Shown here piece by piece: positions 28,036-37,011 of a stretch of 64,000 nt of DNA (position 1 is its first letter; each line of letters opens with the position of its first letter). The position numbers and the translations under genes were made by a program. Source of the stretch: Bacillus methanolicus (GTDB taxonomy: Bacteria > Bacillota > Bacilli > Bacillales > Cytobacillaceae); assembly GCF_008764295.1 (NCBI RefSeq), contig NZ_VTQX01000002.1, positions 124,001 through 188,000 of the forward strand. Direction: 5' to 3'. The notes below the pieces were generated by a model. That model saw only the letters and a program-made list of their open reading frames with translations. It was not told the origin of the DNA and ran no database searches.

Positions 28036-28788
28036 CTAGCCCCGAATAAACCCACCTTCAGAATGAATCACCTGACCAGTGATCCATTGTGCATCATCAC
28101 TCGCGAGAAAGGCAATGATTCTCGCAACATCTTCTGGTTGGCCAATTCGACCCATCGGAAATTTTGGTAATAAATATTCTCTAATTTCATCGTTCATCCA
28201 TGTTGAATCTGTCGGTCCTGGATTTACTGAATTCACCGTTATTCCTATTGGCGCAAGCTCTTGAGATAATGAGCGAGAAAAAGCAGAAATAGCACCTTTT
28301 GTTGCTACATAAGCTAACTCTCCTGGCATTGGTCCTAAATCTTGTCCTGAAGTCAAATTAATAATTCTGCCTTTATGTAAGTTTGATTTTTCAAAACGAC
28401 GGGCGAATTCTACGCAAAGAAGAAAAGTAGTTCTCATATTAACAGCATAATGTTTATCTAGTGTACTAGCATCCAAAACCAAAAATCCATCATTCTTTGA
28501 ATGAGCGGCATTATTGACAAGGATAGATGGGGTACCAAGTTTATTTTCCACAGCATGAAGGATTTTTACTGCCGCATTAACTTCTGATAAATCGATGTTC
28601 AGATTCTCACAACGGACACCCATATTGACCATTTCCTGTTGAAGCTCTTCAATCCAAGCCTGTTCCGATTTCCAATGGGTAAAGAAGATATCCACCCCTT
28701 GTGAAGCGAGTTTTCGGCATATTGCCGTTCCTATATCTCTTGAACTACTAGCTCCAGTCACAATCGCAACTTTGTTTTTCAATTCCAT
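28036..28788 (-). CDS. Short-chain dehydrogenase/reductase
   Basis: A 250-residue classical SDR. The cofactor loop is TGASSSRDIGTAIC, a variant of TGxxxGxG; NNAAHS, the Ser in INLTSGQD and YVATKGA supply the N-S-Y-K tetrad. The end reads SDDAQWITGQVIHSEGGFIRG as in 3-oxoacyl-ACP reductase-like members. ATG 28788 is chosen because GGAGG lies nine bases upstream; an in-frame ATG 30 bases earlier is unsupported. Substrate unknown. Confidence 0.87.
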   Translation of the reverse strand: MELKNKVAIVTGASSSRDIGTAICRKLASQGVDIFFTHWKSEQAWIEELQQEMVNMGVRCENLNIDLSEVNAAVKILHAVENKLGTPSILVNNAAHSKNDGFLVLDASTLDKHYAVNMRTTFLLCVEFARRFEKSNLHKGRIINLTSGQDLGPMPGELAYVATKGAISAFSRSLSQELAPIGITVNSVNPGPTDSTWMNDEIREYLLPKFPMGRIGQPEDVARIIAFLASDDAQWITGQVIHSEGGFIRG

Positions 28789-28833
28789 TATCCAAGGCCT
28801 CCAAATTTGTGATCCCACAGTGTGGACAATCTT

Positions 28834-29400
28834 TTACCTTTTTCCCGTGCAAAATAGATACATTCTTTCTGCTTGTTTTCCATCTTTCACCAATCCAAGG
28901 AGTTTACAAGTTTCGATCGTAAATTCAGGGTAAGAAGTTCCTTTTGCCGTTATGTATCCTGCTCCGACTTCCACATCCGCCCCCGTATAAGTGGATTGGG
29001 AAAATATATTTTGATAATATTTAAATGTCCCTTCCATGCAAGTGAATTTTTTCTCAGCAATTATTCCCGCTTTTGCAAGTAACACTGCTGATGCATAAAT
29101 TGATGCAATTGGAACTTCTAAACGATAAGCTCTCTTCAGGGCGTTCTCGACCATTTCTTCATCTATTACTTTTTCAATCCCATCCCCACCAGAGATCAGA
29201 ATTAAGTCAATTTCTTCTAAGTTCACTTCATTTAGAGAAATATCGGCATTTATGTTTAAGCCACCAAGACTTTCAACAGAGTTCCCGTCAATCGTTGCAG
29301 TTGTAATCTCTGCATTCCCTTACTTTTTTAGAAAAAATAATGTATGGGCAATCTCAAAATCTGCATATTGTGGATAAGCAAAAAATAATACTTTAATCAT
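28834..29400 (-). pseudogene. DJ-1/PfpI family gene broken by one in-frame stop
   Basis: From an ATG at 29400 with an excellent GGAGGGGGAAAG ribosome site, the frame reads IKVLFFAYPQYADFEIAHTL. It is interrupted after 26 codons by a TAA (29322-29320) and then continues uninterrupted in the same frame (GNAEITTATIDGNSVESLGG, LILISGGDGIEKV, IASIYASAVLLAKAG) to 28834. This is a complete DJ-1/PfpI fold of 188 codons but for that one codon; the nucleophile position reads IYASAV rather than a clear Cys. A nonsense mutation or sequencing error would explain it. Downstream half alone would lack the first beta-alpha units. Confidence 0.85.
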
Positions 29401-29418
29401 CTTTCCCCCTCCGGCCAT

Positions 29419-29709
29419 CTATTTTTTAAACGCCAGCCCTTCTTCCTCTAACGAAGCTCTCAGCATCGGTAAAGAAGCAGGACCTATTCCATGGAGTTTT
29501 AGAATTTCTTTTTCGCTGTAATTCGAAAGCTCTTGTAAAGTCTCAATCCCTTCGTGAATCAAGGCATTTCTTGCAGGTGAGCTAAGTTTCGATAGGAATC
29601 CACTCTCAGGCTTATTCTCCTTATTGCAAATCGGACAGCTTTGACAATTACTACTTTTGTAATACTCATGACCTTTTTCACAAACCCTAAGCCTTTTTCT
29701 CGTTTCCAT
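29419..29709 (-). CDS. Zinc-ribbon protein with RNA polymerase alpha-CTD-like domain
   Basis: A 96-residue protein in two parts. The first 30 residues have a cysteine/histidine cluster (VCEKGHEYYKSSNCQSCPIC). The rest (about 38-96) resembles the C-terminal domain of RNA polymerase alpha: LSSPARNALIHEGIETLQELSNYSEKEIL followed by the helix-hairpin-helix HGIGPASLPMLRASLEEEG. Similar stand-alone alpha-CTD-like proteins occur in Bacillaceae with no proven role; DNA binding is a reasonable guess. GGAGGTGTTTTA precedes the ATG. The broken DJ-1 gene begins 18 bp downstream, so they were probably an operon. Confidence 0.8.
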   Translation of the reverse strand: METRKRLRVCEKGHEYYKSSNCQSCPICNKENKPESGFLSKLSSPARNALIHEGIETLQELSNYSEKEILKLHGIGPASLPMLRASLEEEGLAFKK

Positions 29710-29781
29710 TAAAACACCTCCAAATCAATTACTCTAAATATAATTCACTCGCTCAACCAAAAAGCACTTACTCCAGTATAT

Positions 29782-30157
29782 CTAAAAGTAATTTCTAATA
29801 TCTATTGGTAATTCTTCTACTGCAAGAATTTTTAATCTAGGTGTCCCTGAGGAAGTCACAATGACATATGTTTTTTCATCATACTCAATTAGCGTTAACT
29901 GACTTATACGGTTCGCAGACGTATCCACTCTGTTTATGTAATCAAAATCTTCCTTTTTAAAATTCTCACCGTTACCTTCTAATATTAAATCCCTGCACCT
30001 CTTCAAAATCATTTGCAAAGGAGAGCTCTTGGTATATTTCAATCGAATTTTTTGATTTAAGAAAGTAAAGATAATCGTTCAAGCAACACAGAAGTATAAA
30101 AAGTACAATTATCAATAGTACTCCAGTTGTAATGCTTTTCTTTTTTATAAATTCCAC
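29782..30157 (-). pseudogene. Small membrane-anchored protein gene with a +1 frameshift
   Basis: A GTG start at 30157 behind AGAGG gives a one-span membrane protein (FIKKKSITTGVLLIIVLFIL). It reads to NDFEEVQ and then runs into GFNIRR-stop. Removing one G from the GGG near 29994 joins it to the overlapping frame DLILEGNGENFKKEDFDY...LPIDIRNYF, ending at 29782, about 124 residues in all. The family is not recognised. The C-terminal part has a compact beta-rich pattern (SQLTLIEYDEKTYVIVTSS). Either decay or a sequencing error in the G run. Confidence 0.65.
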
Positions 30158-30289
30158 ATGATCGGTTCCTCTTCCAAGCACTACTAATTCCCATAAACTA
30201 CTTAAATTAATTGGATAGCACGATTGCTCTAATTGTAACAAAAAACAAAAACCACTGATAATTTGCCAATATTACAGAAATTAACAAAA

Positions 30290-30334
30290 CAAAAAATAGC
30301 ATACCAACCATCCTAGAGAAAAATTGGTATGCTA
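30290..30334 (-). terminator. ysdC terminator
   Basis: Perfect 11-bp stem TAGCATACCAA / TTGGTATGCTA (30297-30334), followed on the minus strand by TTTTTT. Confidence 0.88.
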
Positions 30335-30357
30335 CCTAGCAATTTAATATAGCTTTC

Positions 30358-31443
30358 TTATTCGTACGTAATTTTGTTCACCGTCTCCGCATCGAGGCGT
30401 TTAATCACTTCTGCAATTAGTTTAACAGCATTATCATAATCATCCCGGTGTAACATTGCTGCGTGTGAATGAATGTATCTTGTTGCAACTGAAATTGCTA
30501 AAGATGGGACACCTTCATGTGATAAATGAATAGAACCAGCATCTGTTCCGCCGCCTGCTACGAGATCAAACTGATAAGGAATGTTTAATTCATCGGCTAC
30601 TCCTGTAACGAAATCACGAAGACCTTTATGGGAAACCATCGAAGCATCATATAAAAGAATTTGAGGGCCTTTCCCCATCTTACTCATTGCTTCCTTCTCA
30701 CTTATTCCTGGAGTATCTCCAGCAATCCCGACATCTACCGCAAAGCCGATATCAGGCTTGATCTTATATGAAGCTGTTTTTGCTCCTCTTAAGCCAACCT
30801 CTTCTTGAACATTTCCAACTCCATAAACGATGTTTTCGTGGTTTTCACCTTTTAGTTGCTTTAAGACGTCAATTGCAATTGCACAGCCGATACGGTTATC
30901 CCATGCTTTTGCAAGAAGCATCTTCTCATTGTTCATAACGGTAAATTCGAAATACGGTACGACCATATCTCCTGGCTTTACGCCCCATTCTTGAGCCTCT
31001 TCACGGCTTGATGCACCAATATCAATAAACATATCTTTAATCTCAACCGGCTTCTTACGTGCTTCTGGAGATAAAATATGTGGTGGCTTCGAACCGATTA
31101 CCCCTGTCACGCCTCCTTTGTTGGTCACAACAGTCACACGTTGGGCGAGCATCACTTGTGACCACCAACCACCAACTGTTTGGAAGCGTAAAAACCCTTT
31201 ATCATCAATTTGCGTTACCATAAAACCGACTTCATCTAAATGACCTGCTACAACTATTTTAGGTCCGCCTTCTTTTCCGACCTTTTTCGCAATTAGGCTC
31301 CCTAAGCCATCAGTGGTCACTTCATCTGAAAATGGTGCAATATACTTTTTCATGACTTCTCTTGGTTCTCTCTCATTACCGGGAATTCCCTTTGCATCTG
31401 TTAATTCCTTAAGCATCAATAAGGTTTCATCTAATTTAGTCAT
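30358..31443 (-). CDS. ysdC: M42 family metalloaminopeptidase YsdC
   Basis: A 361-residue co-catalytic metallopeptidase of the M42 (TET-like) family. Metal ligands and catalytic residues appear in order: [11 protein letters not shown] (His), AWDNRIGCA (Asp), [11 protein letters not shown] (Glu pair), VDVGIAGD (Asp) and [12 protein letters not shown] (His). Members form large tetrahedral complexes and trim peptides. GGGAGTCGAAATA precedes the ATG. It lies beside ysdB/ysdA as in B. subtilis. Confidence 0.93.
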   Translation of the reverse strand: MTKLDETLLMLKELTDAKGIPGNEREPREVMKKYIAPFSDEVTTDGLGSLIAKKVGKEGGPKIVVAGHLDEVGFMVTQIDDKGFLRFQTVGGWWSQVMLAQRVTVVTNKGGVTGVIGSKPPHILSPEARKKPVEIKDMFIDIGASSREEAQEWGVKPGDMVVPYFEFTVMNNEKMLLAKAWDNRIGCAIAIDVLKQLKGENHENIVYGVGNVQEEVGLRGAKTASYKIKPDIGFAVDVGIAGDTPGISEKEAMSKMGKGPQILLYDASMVSHKGLRDFVTGVADELNIPYQFDLVAGGGTDAGSIHLSHEGVPSLAISVATRYIHSHAAMLHRDDYDNAVKLIAEVIKRLDAETVNKITYE

Positions 31444-31509
31444 TATTTCGACTCCCTTAATATGTAGAATATGGATTCATTATAACGAAAATTCTTGCAA
31501 ATGTACAAA

Positions 31510-32001
31510 TTAATAACCTTCCTGTTGCCTCTTATAATTTACTTCATTTTTTGCGATATATGCTTCCTTTATTTCGGTATCGCTAAACCCAAGTAATGAT
31601 GCTAATAATAAGTAATGTTCAAACATCTTTTCGTAGCTACTGCGCGATTTTACAGCGCGAAACGTATGGACAGATTCATATACTTTTAAAAATTGCTCAG
31701 TTAGGCTAAGTTCATTTTGCTCCTGTGCGGATATGGTTTCGATGCCCGCAAAGCCACATTCAATCCCTAATGAGACCATAAAATGTATTCCATCGACAAA
31801 TTCCTCAAGAATGACACTTCGAGGAGACGGGTCTTTCAAGCTCCAAAATTTGAAACAGCGAGTCTCATTGGCAAGTTCACCTAATTCTACTAACAATGCC
31901 AGCGTTTTTCGGTCAAATAAATCTTCATCTTCCAACTGGTGCTGCTGTTCAATATGCTGATCTAATTCTTTTTGCATTAAAAAAATTTCTTTTAACTCCA
32001 T
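31510..32001 (-). CDS. Dimeric all-alpha dUTP diphosphatase
   Basis: A 163-residue protein of the dUTPase-2/MazG-like all-alpha NTP pyrophosphatase superfamily. The two metal-binding helices are visible: LLVELGELANETRCFKFW (E-x2-E) and ILEEFVDGIHFMVSLG (E-E-x2-D). This arrangement is that of dimeric dUTPases, which keep uracil out of DNA by hydrolysing dUTP to dUMP. GGGGGACATAG precedes the ATG. It probably follows its own promoter in the region that also contains a structured repeat. Confidence 0.88.
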   Translation of the reverse strand: MELKEIFLMQKELDQHIEQQHQLEDEDLFDRKTLALLVELGELANETRCFKFWSLKDPSPRSVILEEFVDGIHFMVSLGIECGFAGIETISAQEQNELSLTEQFLKVYESVHTFRAVKSRSSYEKMFEHYLLLASLLGFSDTEIKEAYIAKNEVNYKRQQEGY

Positions 32002-32027
32002 CTATGTCCCCCACTATCTAATATTTA

Positions 32028-32189
32028 CAGTTTGGTGATGATGAGACTTTTGCTCATTATCGTTCTGCTATGATGAAATGAGAAAACCATCTCTCATTTC
32101 TACAATCAGAGCACTCCATTCAGTTTGTTGAAAGCATATGCTCCTTACAAACTGGGAGTAATCTTCTATTTTCATCATAACGAAAACTG
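32028..32189. repeat. Second structured intergenic element
   Basis: Outer arms CAGTTT...ATGATG (32028-32043) and CATCAT...AAACTG (32173-32189) enclose a hairpin GAAATGAGA / TCTCATTTC (32075-32100) flanked by TGCTC/GAGCA, and another CAGTTTGT / ACAAACTG (32121-32154). GACTTTTG-CTCATTATCGT (from 32045) resembles GACTTTTGGCTCAATTTCGT in the element at 18664-18836. Size and design are alike. Confidence 0.6.
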
Positions 32190-32236
32190 GGAAGAAATGA
32201 AATATCACATTTTTTTTGAAAATATATTTAAAAACA

Positions 32237-32264
32237 TGAAACCTTTTCTTTTCTCATTCGTATA
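32237..32264 (+). promoter_or_regulatory. SigW promoter of ysdB
   Basis: TGAAAC (32237-32242), exactly 16 bp, then CGTATA (32259-32264): the full consensus of the cell-envelope-stress sigma factor SigW. ysdB belongs to the SigW regulon in B. subtilis, which agrees. The start codon lies 29 bp further on. Confidence 0.93.
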
Positions 32265-32292
32265 TAAGGCAAAATGACTGGAGGACGACGCT

Positions 32293-32703
32293 ATGTGGAT
32301 GATACGTTTTCTATTATTTGCCCTCATAATCTTTTTAATATATAGCTTAATTAAATATTTGCTTAATCCAAAACGAAAACTAGAACTCGCTCACGAACAG
32401 AAACGTTTCTATTTCCTTGATAATAAAAATAATGTGCGAAAAAACTTTCTTATTACGTATAAAGGGGTTCTGTTTGAAGGTGAAAAATATTTAGGCACTA
32501 CAGAAAATGCCTTTGAGGTTGTGAATGTATTTATATGGCCTCATCGCATTGCTTCTTTAAATGGCCTTGTTCGAGAAGATTTTGAGTTTATTGAAAGAAA
32601 AGTTCAAGAAAGCTATCCTAATGCAAGCATCGATTGGAAGAGCCCGATTCATGAATTTATGAAAAAGAACGGTCATTCTAAATCACCTTTTAGGGATGAA
32701 TAA
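32293..32703 (+). CDS. ysdB: SigW-regulon protein YsdB
   Basis: A 136-residue protein with one N-terminal membrane span (about 4-22, IRFLLFALIIFLIYSLIKYLL) and a soluble domain (RKLELAHEQKRFYFLDNK, LGTTENAFEVVNVFIWP). It matches YsdB of B. subtilis in length, position beside ysdC and SigW control; its molecular function is not known. CTGGAGGACGACGCT precedes the ATG. It is monocistronic, between a SigW promoter and a strong terminator. Confidence 0.88.
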   Translation: MWMIRFLLFALIIFLIYSLIKYLLNPKRKLELAHEQKRFYFLDNKNNVRKNFLITYKGVLFEGEKYLGTTENAFEVVNVFIWPHRIASLNGLVREDFEFIERKVQESYPNASIDWKSPIHEFMKKNGHSKSPFRDE

Positions 32704-32715
32704 CACCTGACATCC

Positions 32716-32762
32716 AAACGGTAGGCAAGCTCGAAATTTTCGAGCTTGCCTACCGTTTTTTC
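32716..32762 (+). terminator. ysdB terminator
   Basis: About 19-bp near-perfect stem AAACGGTAGGCAAGCTCGA / TCGAGCTTGCCTACCGTTT followed by TTTT. Confidence 0.95.
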
Positions 32763-32867
32763 CATGAGAAATTTCACCCTTTCCCCTCATAGAAGGGAAA
32801 GCTTTATGTTATTATATACACGCTCGAAAATCATTATCTCCTCTGACCAATTTTCAAGACCTATTTT

Positions 32868-33440
32868 TTAAGCTGTCGCTTTAAAAAAATCACTCCACTT
32901 AATGACAGTCAATTTCTCCCTCAAAATATAGACAAGAATAGAAAGAGAAAATAAAATAACCAGAATCATTGTCGGTGTAAAACGGCTGATAAATTCACCA
33001 AAGACGGTGTAAAAGAAGGCAAGAGGAAGATTGGTCAAAAAAGAAGCTTTCATATAATCCTTAAAACCTCGATATCGTTCTAAGAGGCAAAAACTTAACA
33101 GATGATAATGAATAAATGGAATCAAGCGCAAAATCGCCACTTGGCCAGTCGTTAAATTCCGATATTCACCAAACCACTTTTTCTTAATATTACTTAGTTT
33201 TCCATGGGTCTTCGGCATTCGCTGTATCAATACAAAAAAGAGAAAGCTGCTTAATAACAAACCGATCACAGAGTAAAAGGTGCCAGCAACAGTTCCAAAT
33301 AATACTCCTCCAGCAATACAGATAACCACAACTGGTATAAATAGAAACTGCCTCAGAAAATGTAATAGAATAAATGCTATCGGTGCTAAAAACCCGCTTG
33401 TTTGTGCGATGACCAAAAGCATTGCTACCTGTTCTTCCAT
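32868..33440 (-). CDS. TVP38/TMEM64 family membrane protein
   Basis: A 190-residue polytopic protein with a VTT (SNARE-associated/DedA-like) domain. It shows the re-entrant-type segment FIPVVVICIAGGVLFGTVAGTFYSVIGLLLSSF and a second one ATGQVAILRLIPFIHYHLLSF..., plus C-terminal spans. Such proteins are linked to lipid scrambling or transport. B. subtilis YtxB, of the same family, lies between thrS and ytxC; no such gene occurs there in this window, so this may be a displaced relative. GAAGGTGGTAGC precedes the ATG. Confidence 0.8.
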   Translation of the reverse strand: MEEQVAMLLVIAQTSGFLAPIAFILLHFLRQFLFIPVVVICIAGGVLFGTVAGTFYSVIGLLLSSFLFFVLIQRMPKTHGKLSNIKKKWFGEYRNLTTGQVAILRLIPFIHYHLLSFCLLERYRGFKDYMKASFLTNLPLAFFYTVFGEFISRFTPTMILVILFSLSILVYILREKLTVIKWSDFFKATA

Positions 33441-33568
33441 GCTACCACCTTCTTTTTATGTTATATCCAGATGCCAAGGGGTTATTTAAAAAAACAGATT
33501 TAAAATAGATGGGTTATTAAAGCTTATCGCCTTATTTTAGCTTTTATGACAAAAACATTGGGTGGGCA

Positions 33569-33677
33569 TCATTCAAAAAGAAAATGTCCGAGCATCCCTA
33601 TTTGTAGCAATGACAATGCCGGAAACCCCCATTTAAACGCGATGTGCTTTGTTTTATGACGAAACCAGTTCATTCCT
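33569..33677 (-). pseudogene. ysdA: 3' half of ysdA, cut off by the transposon
   Basis: On the minus strand this encodes MNWFRHKTKHIAFKWG and then a last hydrophobic segment to a TGA at 33571-33569, the C-terminal half of a DUF1294 protein (FRHKTxH is the family hallmark). It has no start of its own. Joining 33677 directly to 43580 through the shared CCT restores one frame with the 5' half, giving an 87-residue protein, close to YsdA of B. subtilis. Confidence 0.9.
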
Positions 33678-33680
33678 ATA

Positions 33681-33706
33681 TTATGATAAGTGGGATTATT
33701 GTACAT
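33681..33706 (+). repeat. Transposon terminal inverted repeat, cargo end
   Basis: TTATGATAAG, ten bases, then TGTACAT. Reading inward it matches the other end (43576-43551 on the minus strand: TTATGAAAAG, ten bases, TGTACAT) at the same spacing. Here three bases (ATA) separate it from the flanking CCT. Confidence 0.8.
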
Positions 33707-34033
33707 TCATACTCTAACTCGATTATTATTGGCTTTTTAGTAAAATTAGATCAATTTTACTTTTGGACAAAAAAACTATTATTATTTTCTACTATGATAA
33801 AATAATTGGATTAATATTGGTAAAATGGTTCAATATCGTGTTCTTTTTCACATGAAAAAATTGGACAATTTTCACCCATGTAAATCTACATTAATAATAT
33901 GACCTTAATTCTTTCCTTTTTGCTACTCGCCCCATAAAATCGAATCTTATTCAAATTTCGGTTATAATTATTTGTGGTTGATAAAATGTAACTCCTTTAC
34001 ATAATTCAAATAATTGAGATTTAAAGGAATAAG

Positions 34034-34336
34034 ATGGAGGTTAATTTGAAATTGATTTTTCTTGTATTTGTATACTTATTTTTCTTTAATACTGTTGGTA
34101 TGGTATTGATGTACCTAGATAAAAAAAAGGCTATCAAAGGGGAGTGGAGAATTAAAGAAAAAACATTATTTAAAATTGCGTTGTTGGGTGGCTCTGTTGG
34201 AATTTTGCTAGGCGGCCAGCAATTTCGGCATAAAACCCACCATAATTCATTCAAATATGGAATTCCGGTTATCATTACATTCCAAATCGCATTGATCATC
34301 TTTGCCATTTATTTCTTTCAAAATAACCCCATTTGA
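34034..34336 (+). CDS. DUF1294 protein carried by the transposon
   Basis: An intact 100-residue DUF1294 membrane protein, with spans at about 7-26, 47-60 and 78-95 and the family core LMYLDKKKAIKGEWRIKEKTL and FRHKTHHNSFKYGIP. It is a paralogue of the disrupted host ysdA (core identity by eye roughly 40-45%), located inside the element near its cargo end on the opposite strand. ATG 34034 follows AAAGGAATAAG; a TTG at 34046 with GGAGG five bases upstream is an alternative start. The 350 bp upstream (33707-34033) is AT-rich with small palindromes but no gene. Function of DUF1294 is unknown; replacement of the lost host copy is my inference. Confidence 0.85.
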   Translation: MEVNLKLIFLVFVYLFFFNTVGMVLMYLDKKKAIKGEWRIKEKTLFKIALLGGSVGILLGGQQFRHKTHHNSFKYGIPVIITFQIALIIFAIYFFQNNPI

Positions 34337-34396
34337 TGAAAGGACATAAAATGCAATTCACCAATAATCCCCAAAACTAAATAATGGTTTTATCAT

Positions 34397-34427
34397 AAAA
34401 AGGGATAACGTTCTGCTATCCCTTTTA
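34397..34427 (-). terminator. cadA terminator
   Basis: AAAAGGGATA / TATCCCTTTT perfect 10-bp stem with a 9-base loop, just after cadA. Confidence 0.88.
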
Positions 34428-34436
34428 CATATGATT

Positions 34437-36566
34437 CTATTCTTTTACTTTTAGCAATCGTAAACTGTTTAATGTTACAAGTAACGTTGCTCCCATATCA
34501 GCAAATATCGCTATCCATAGTGTTAACCAACCGGGCATGACTAACAGTAATGCCACTAATTTAATCGCTAAAGAGAAGGTAATGTTTTGCTTGATGATTG
34601 TTAAAGCCTTACGGCTTAATTTTATTGTATATGGTAACCTACTCAAATCATCAGACATTAATGCGATGTCAGCCGTTTCTAAAGCTGTATCAGTTCCAGC
34701 ACCACCCATCGCTACACCAACGGTAGATGCTGCAAGTGCTGGAGCATCGTTCACGCCATCTCCGACCATTCCCACACTTTGATGTTTTTCTCGAAGTTCT
34801 TTAATGAAATTCAACTTATCCTCTGGAAGTAAATCAGCTTTAATATCAGAAACACCAATTTGTTTTCCAATTGCACTTGCAGTTCTTTGATTATCACCTG
34901 TAAGCATTACTGTTTCAATTCCAATATTATTCAATTTACCGATGACTTCTTTTGATGTTTCCCTAATTTCATCAGCTACAGCAATTAACGAAAGAATCTC
35001 TTTTTTCGTTCCTAGCACCATCACGGTTTTTCCTTGGGTCTGCATTTCTGTAATCTTTTGTTTTCTATCACTTTCAATGCTTCCATGCAATTCTTCAAAA
35101 AGTGCTGGGCTTCCGACATAATACTTTTCGTTATTTACTTTGGCTTTTACACCTTTACCCGTAATGGATTGGAAGTCTTCAATCATTACATCATTAAAGT
35201 CTGATCCATTTTCTTCTGCTTTTCTCATAATTGCTGAAGCAAGTGGATGCTGCGATCCTTTTTCAATGGCTGCTGTTATGGTCATTAATTCATTTTCATT
35301 TCCACCATATGTCACAATGTCTGTTACAGCAGGAATCCCTTTTGTTAATGTTCCTGTTTTATCAAAGGCAATCGCTTTTAAGTGTCCTGCTTCTTCTAAA
35401 TGGATACCACCTTTAATTAAAACACCATTTTTCGCTGCATTTCCTATTGCTGTAACAACAGCAACTGGAGTTGAGACTACTAAGGCACAAGGACAACCAA
35501 CCACTAACACAGCTAATCCTTGATAAATCCATTGGCTCCAGTCTCCCCCAAATAATGGTGGAACTACCGCAATTAAAAGAGCTAGTATCACAATCGCTGG
35601 TGTATAGTATTTTGCAAATTTATCGACAAACGCTTGAGAAGGGGCCCGTTCTGCTTGGGCTTCTTCTACCAAGTGAATGATTTTTGAAAGAGTAGTATCT
35701 TCAACTCGTTTTGTTACTTTAACCTCAAGTAACCCTTCTTCATTCAGGGTTCCTGCAAATACTTCATCATGTGTGGTTTTCGTTACTGGAACACTTTCAC
35801 CTGTAATCGCAGCCTGATTTAATGTCGATGTACCTTTAACCACTACTCCATCCATTGCTAACTTTTGACCGGGCTTAACAATCATGATGTCTCCAACTTG
35901 AATATCATCAACATGAATCATCATTTCTTCATTGCCACGTCGAATTAACGCTTCTTTTGGGGCAATATCCATTAAAGATTCAATAGATTGACGTGCTTTA
36001 TCCATTGAATAACGCTCTAATGCTTCACTAATCGCAAATAGGATAACAACGGTTGCCCCTTCACCCCATTCACCAATGATTGCAGCTCCTATAATGGCAA
36101 TAGTCATAAGCGTATTCATATCGAAATTTAATCTGCTTAGATTTTTGAGACCTTTAATGAATAACGAATATCCACCGATTAAAATGGACCCTGCATATCC
36201 AATTGTCGGTAGAACATGCTCCTCACCATACTGCTCTCCTAAGAACCAACTAACCACAAGTAAAAGAGCTGATATATATACCTTAATGTTTTCTTTCTGC
36301 TTCCAAAAAGGTTCTCGCTCTACCCTTTGTTCTTTTTCATCTCGAATTTTTAAATTTTCAAATGCTCCTGCTTTTTCTAATTCTTCAATTGTTGTCGTCC
36401 CTTTAACATAAACTTTAGATGCTCCGAAGTTTACTTTCGCATCCTGAACACCGGGAAGTTCTTTAACATTATTTTCAAAAATGGCTGCACAGTTAGTACA
36501 AGTAAATCCTTGAACACGATAGGCTTTCATTTCTTCTTCATATAGTTTTGCTTTCTCACTAGACAT
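34437..36566 (-). CDS. cadA: Cadmium/zinc P-type ATPase CadA
   Basis: Exports Cd(II), Zn(II) and Pb(II) across the membrane using ATP. The 709 residues hold one N-terminal metal-binding domain with FTCTNCA (about 21-27), the type IB CPC motif in VGCPCALV (about 358-365), phosphorylation site DKTGTLT (about 400), and [11 protein letters not shown] (about 605). Eight membrane spans can be counted. Length and motifs fit the CadA group. It overlaps cadC by 8 bp and is transcribed from the cadC promoter. Passenger gene of the transposon. Confidence 0.95.
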   Translation of the reverse strand: MSSEKAKLYEEEMKAYRVQGFTCTNCAAIFENNVKELPGVQDAKVNFGASKVYVKGTTTIEELEKAGAFENLKIRDEKEQRVEREPFWKQKENIKVYISALLLVVSWFLGEQYGEEHVLPTIGYAGSILIGGYSLFIKGLKNLSRLNFDMNTLMTIAIIGAAIIGEWGEGATVVILFAISEALERYSMDKARQSIESLMDIAPKEALIRRGNEEMMIHVDDIQVGDIMIVKPGQKLAMDGVVVKGTSTLNQAAITGESVPVTKTTHDEVFAGTLNEEGLLEVKVTKRVEDTTLSKIIHLVEEAQAERAPSQAFVDKFAKYYTPAIVILALLIAVVPPLFGGDWSQWIYQGLAVLVVGCPCALVVSTPVAVVTAIGNAAKNGVLIKGGIHLEEAGHLKAIAFDKTGTLTKGIPAVTDIVTYGGNENELMTITAAIEKGSQHPLASAIMRKAEENGSDFNDVMIEDFQSITGKGVKAKVNNEKYYVGSPALFEELHGSIESDRKQKITEMQTQGKTVMVLGTKKEILSLIAVADEIRETSKEVIGKLNNIGIETVMLTGDNQRTASAIGKQIGVSDIKADLLPEDKLNFIKELREKHQSVGMVGDGVNDAPALAASTVGVAMGGAGTDTALETADIALMSDDLSRLPYTIKLSRKALTIIKQNITFSLAIKLVALLLVMPGWLTLWIAIFADMGATLLVTLNSLRLLKVKE

Positions 36567-36927
36567 TGCTCTTCACCTCTTTCTTATGTGCTAATGCAAT
36601 CATCATAATTTGTCTGATATGCTCATCATCTAATGAATAAAATGCCAGTTTGCCTTCTTTTCTAAATTTCACAACCCCCTGTTTATGAAGGGAGCGTAAA
36701 TGATGAGAAGCATTTGCAACTGTAACACCTACTATATTTGCGATGTCACACACACACAGTTCTTCATCTTGACACAAAGCATAGGTAATTTTTGCTCTAT
36801 TTTCATCAGCAATAGCTTTTAACATTTGGGCAACACTAACAATGTCAATTGCTTGTAAATCCCCTTGTATTCGATTGACTTTTTCTTCATCATAACAATA
36901 AATCTCACAGGTATCTTTTTTATTCAT
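36559..36927 (-). CDS. cadC: Metal-responsive repressor CadC
   Basis: ArsR/SmtB-family repressor of 122 residues that leaves DNA on binding Cd, Pb or Zn. N-terminal cysteines in DTCEIYC and the alpha3 motif ELCVCD form the soft-metal site seen in the staphylococcal CadC; the C-terminal helix with DxxH-type residues ([18 protein letters not shown]) is the second, zinc-type site. Winged helix [35 protein letters not shown] precedes the ATG. Two dyads around its promoter are likely operators. Confidence 0.95.
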   Translation of the reverse strand: MNKKDTCEIYCYDEEKVNRIQGDLQAIDIVSVAQMLKAIADENRAKITYALCQDEELCVCDIANIVGVTVANASHHLRSLHKQGVVKFRKEGKLAFYSLDDEHIRQIMMIALAHKKEVKSNV

Positions 36928-36946
36928 TTTCTCACTCCATTCTCAT

Positions 36947-37011
36947 TCAAGTATTCATTTGATTATATTATACTTCATTTAACCAAATACATTCAAGTAT
37001 ATATTTGAATG
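36947..37011 (-). promoter_or_regulatory. cad promoter with two CadC-type operators
   Basis: On the minus strand TTGAAT (36996-36991) and TATAAT (36972-36967), 18 bp apart. A dyad TCAAGTATTCATTTGA (36947-36962) lies just after the -10, and a near-perfect 22-bp palindrome CATTCAA-8-TTGAATG (36990-37011) covers the -35. Both resemble the TCAAATA-type half-sites bound by CadC. Confidence 0.85.

Noticed and set aside
34021-34308. 95-codon minus-strand frame opposite the DUF1294 gene
   Set aside because: Antisense shadow; the plus strand encodes a clear DUF1294 protein with ribosome site.
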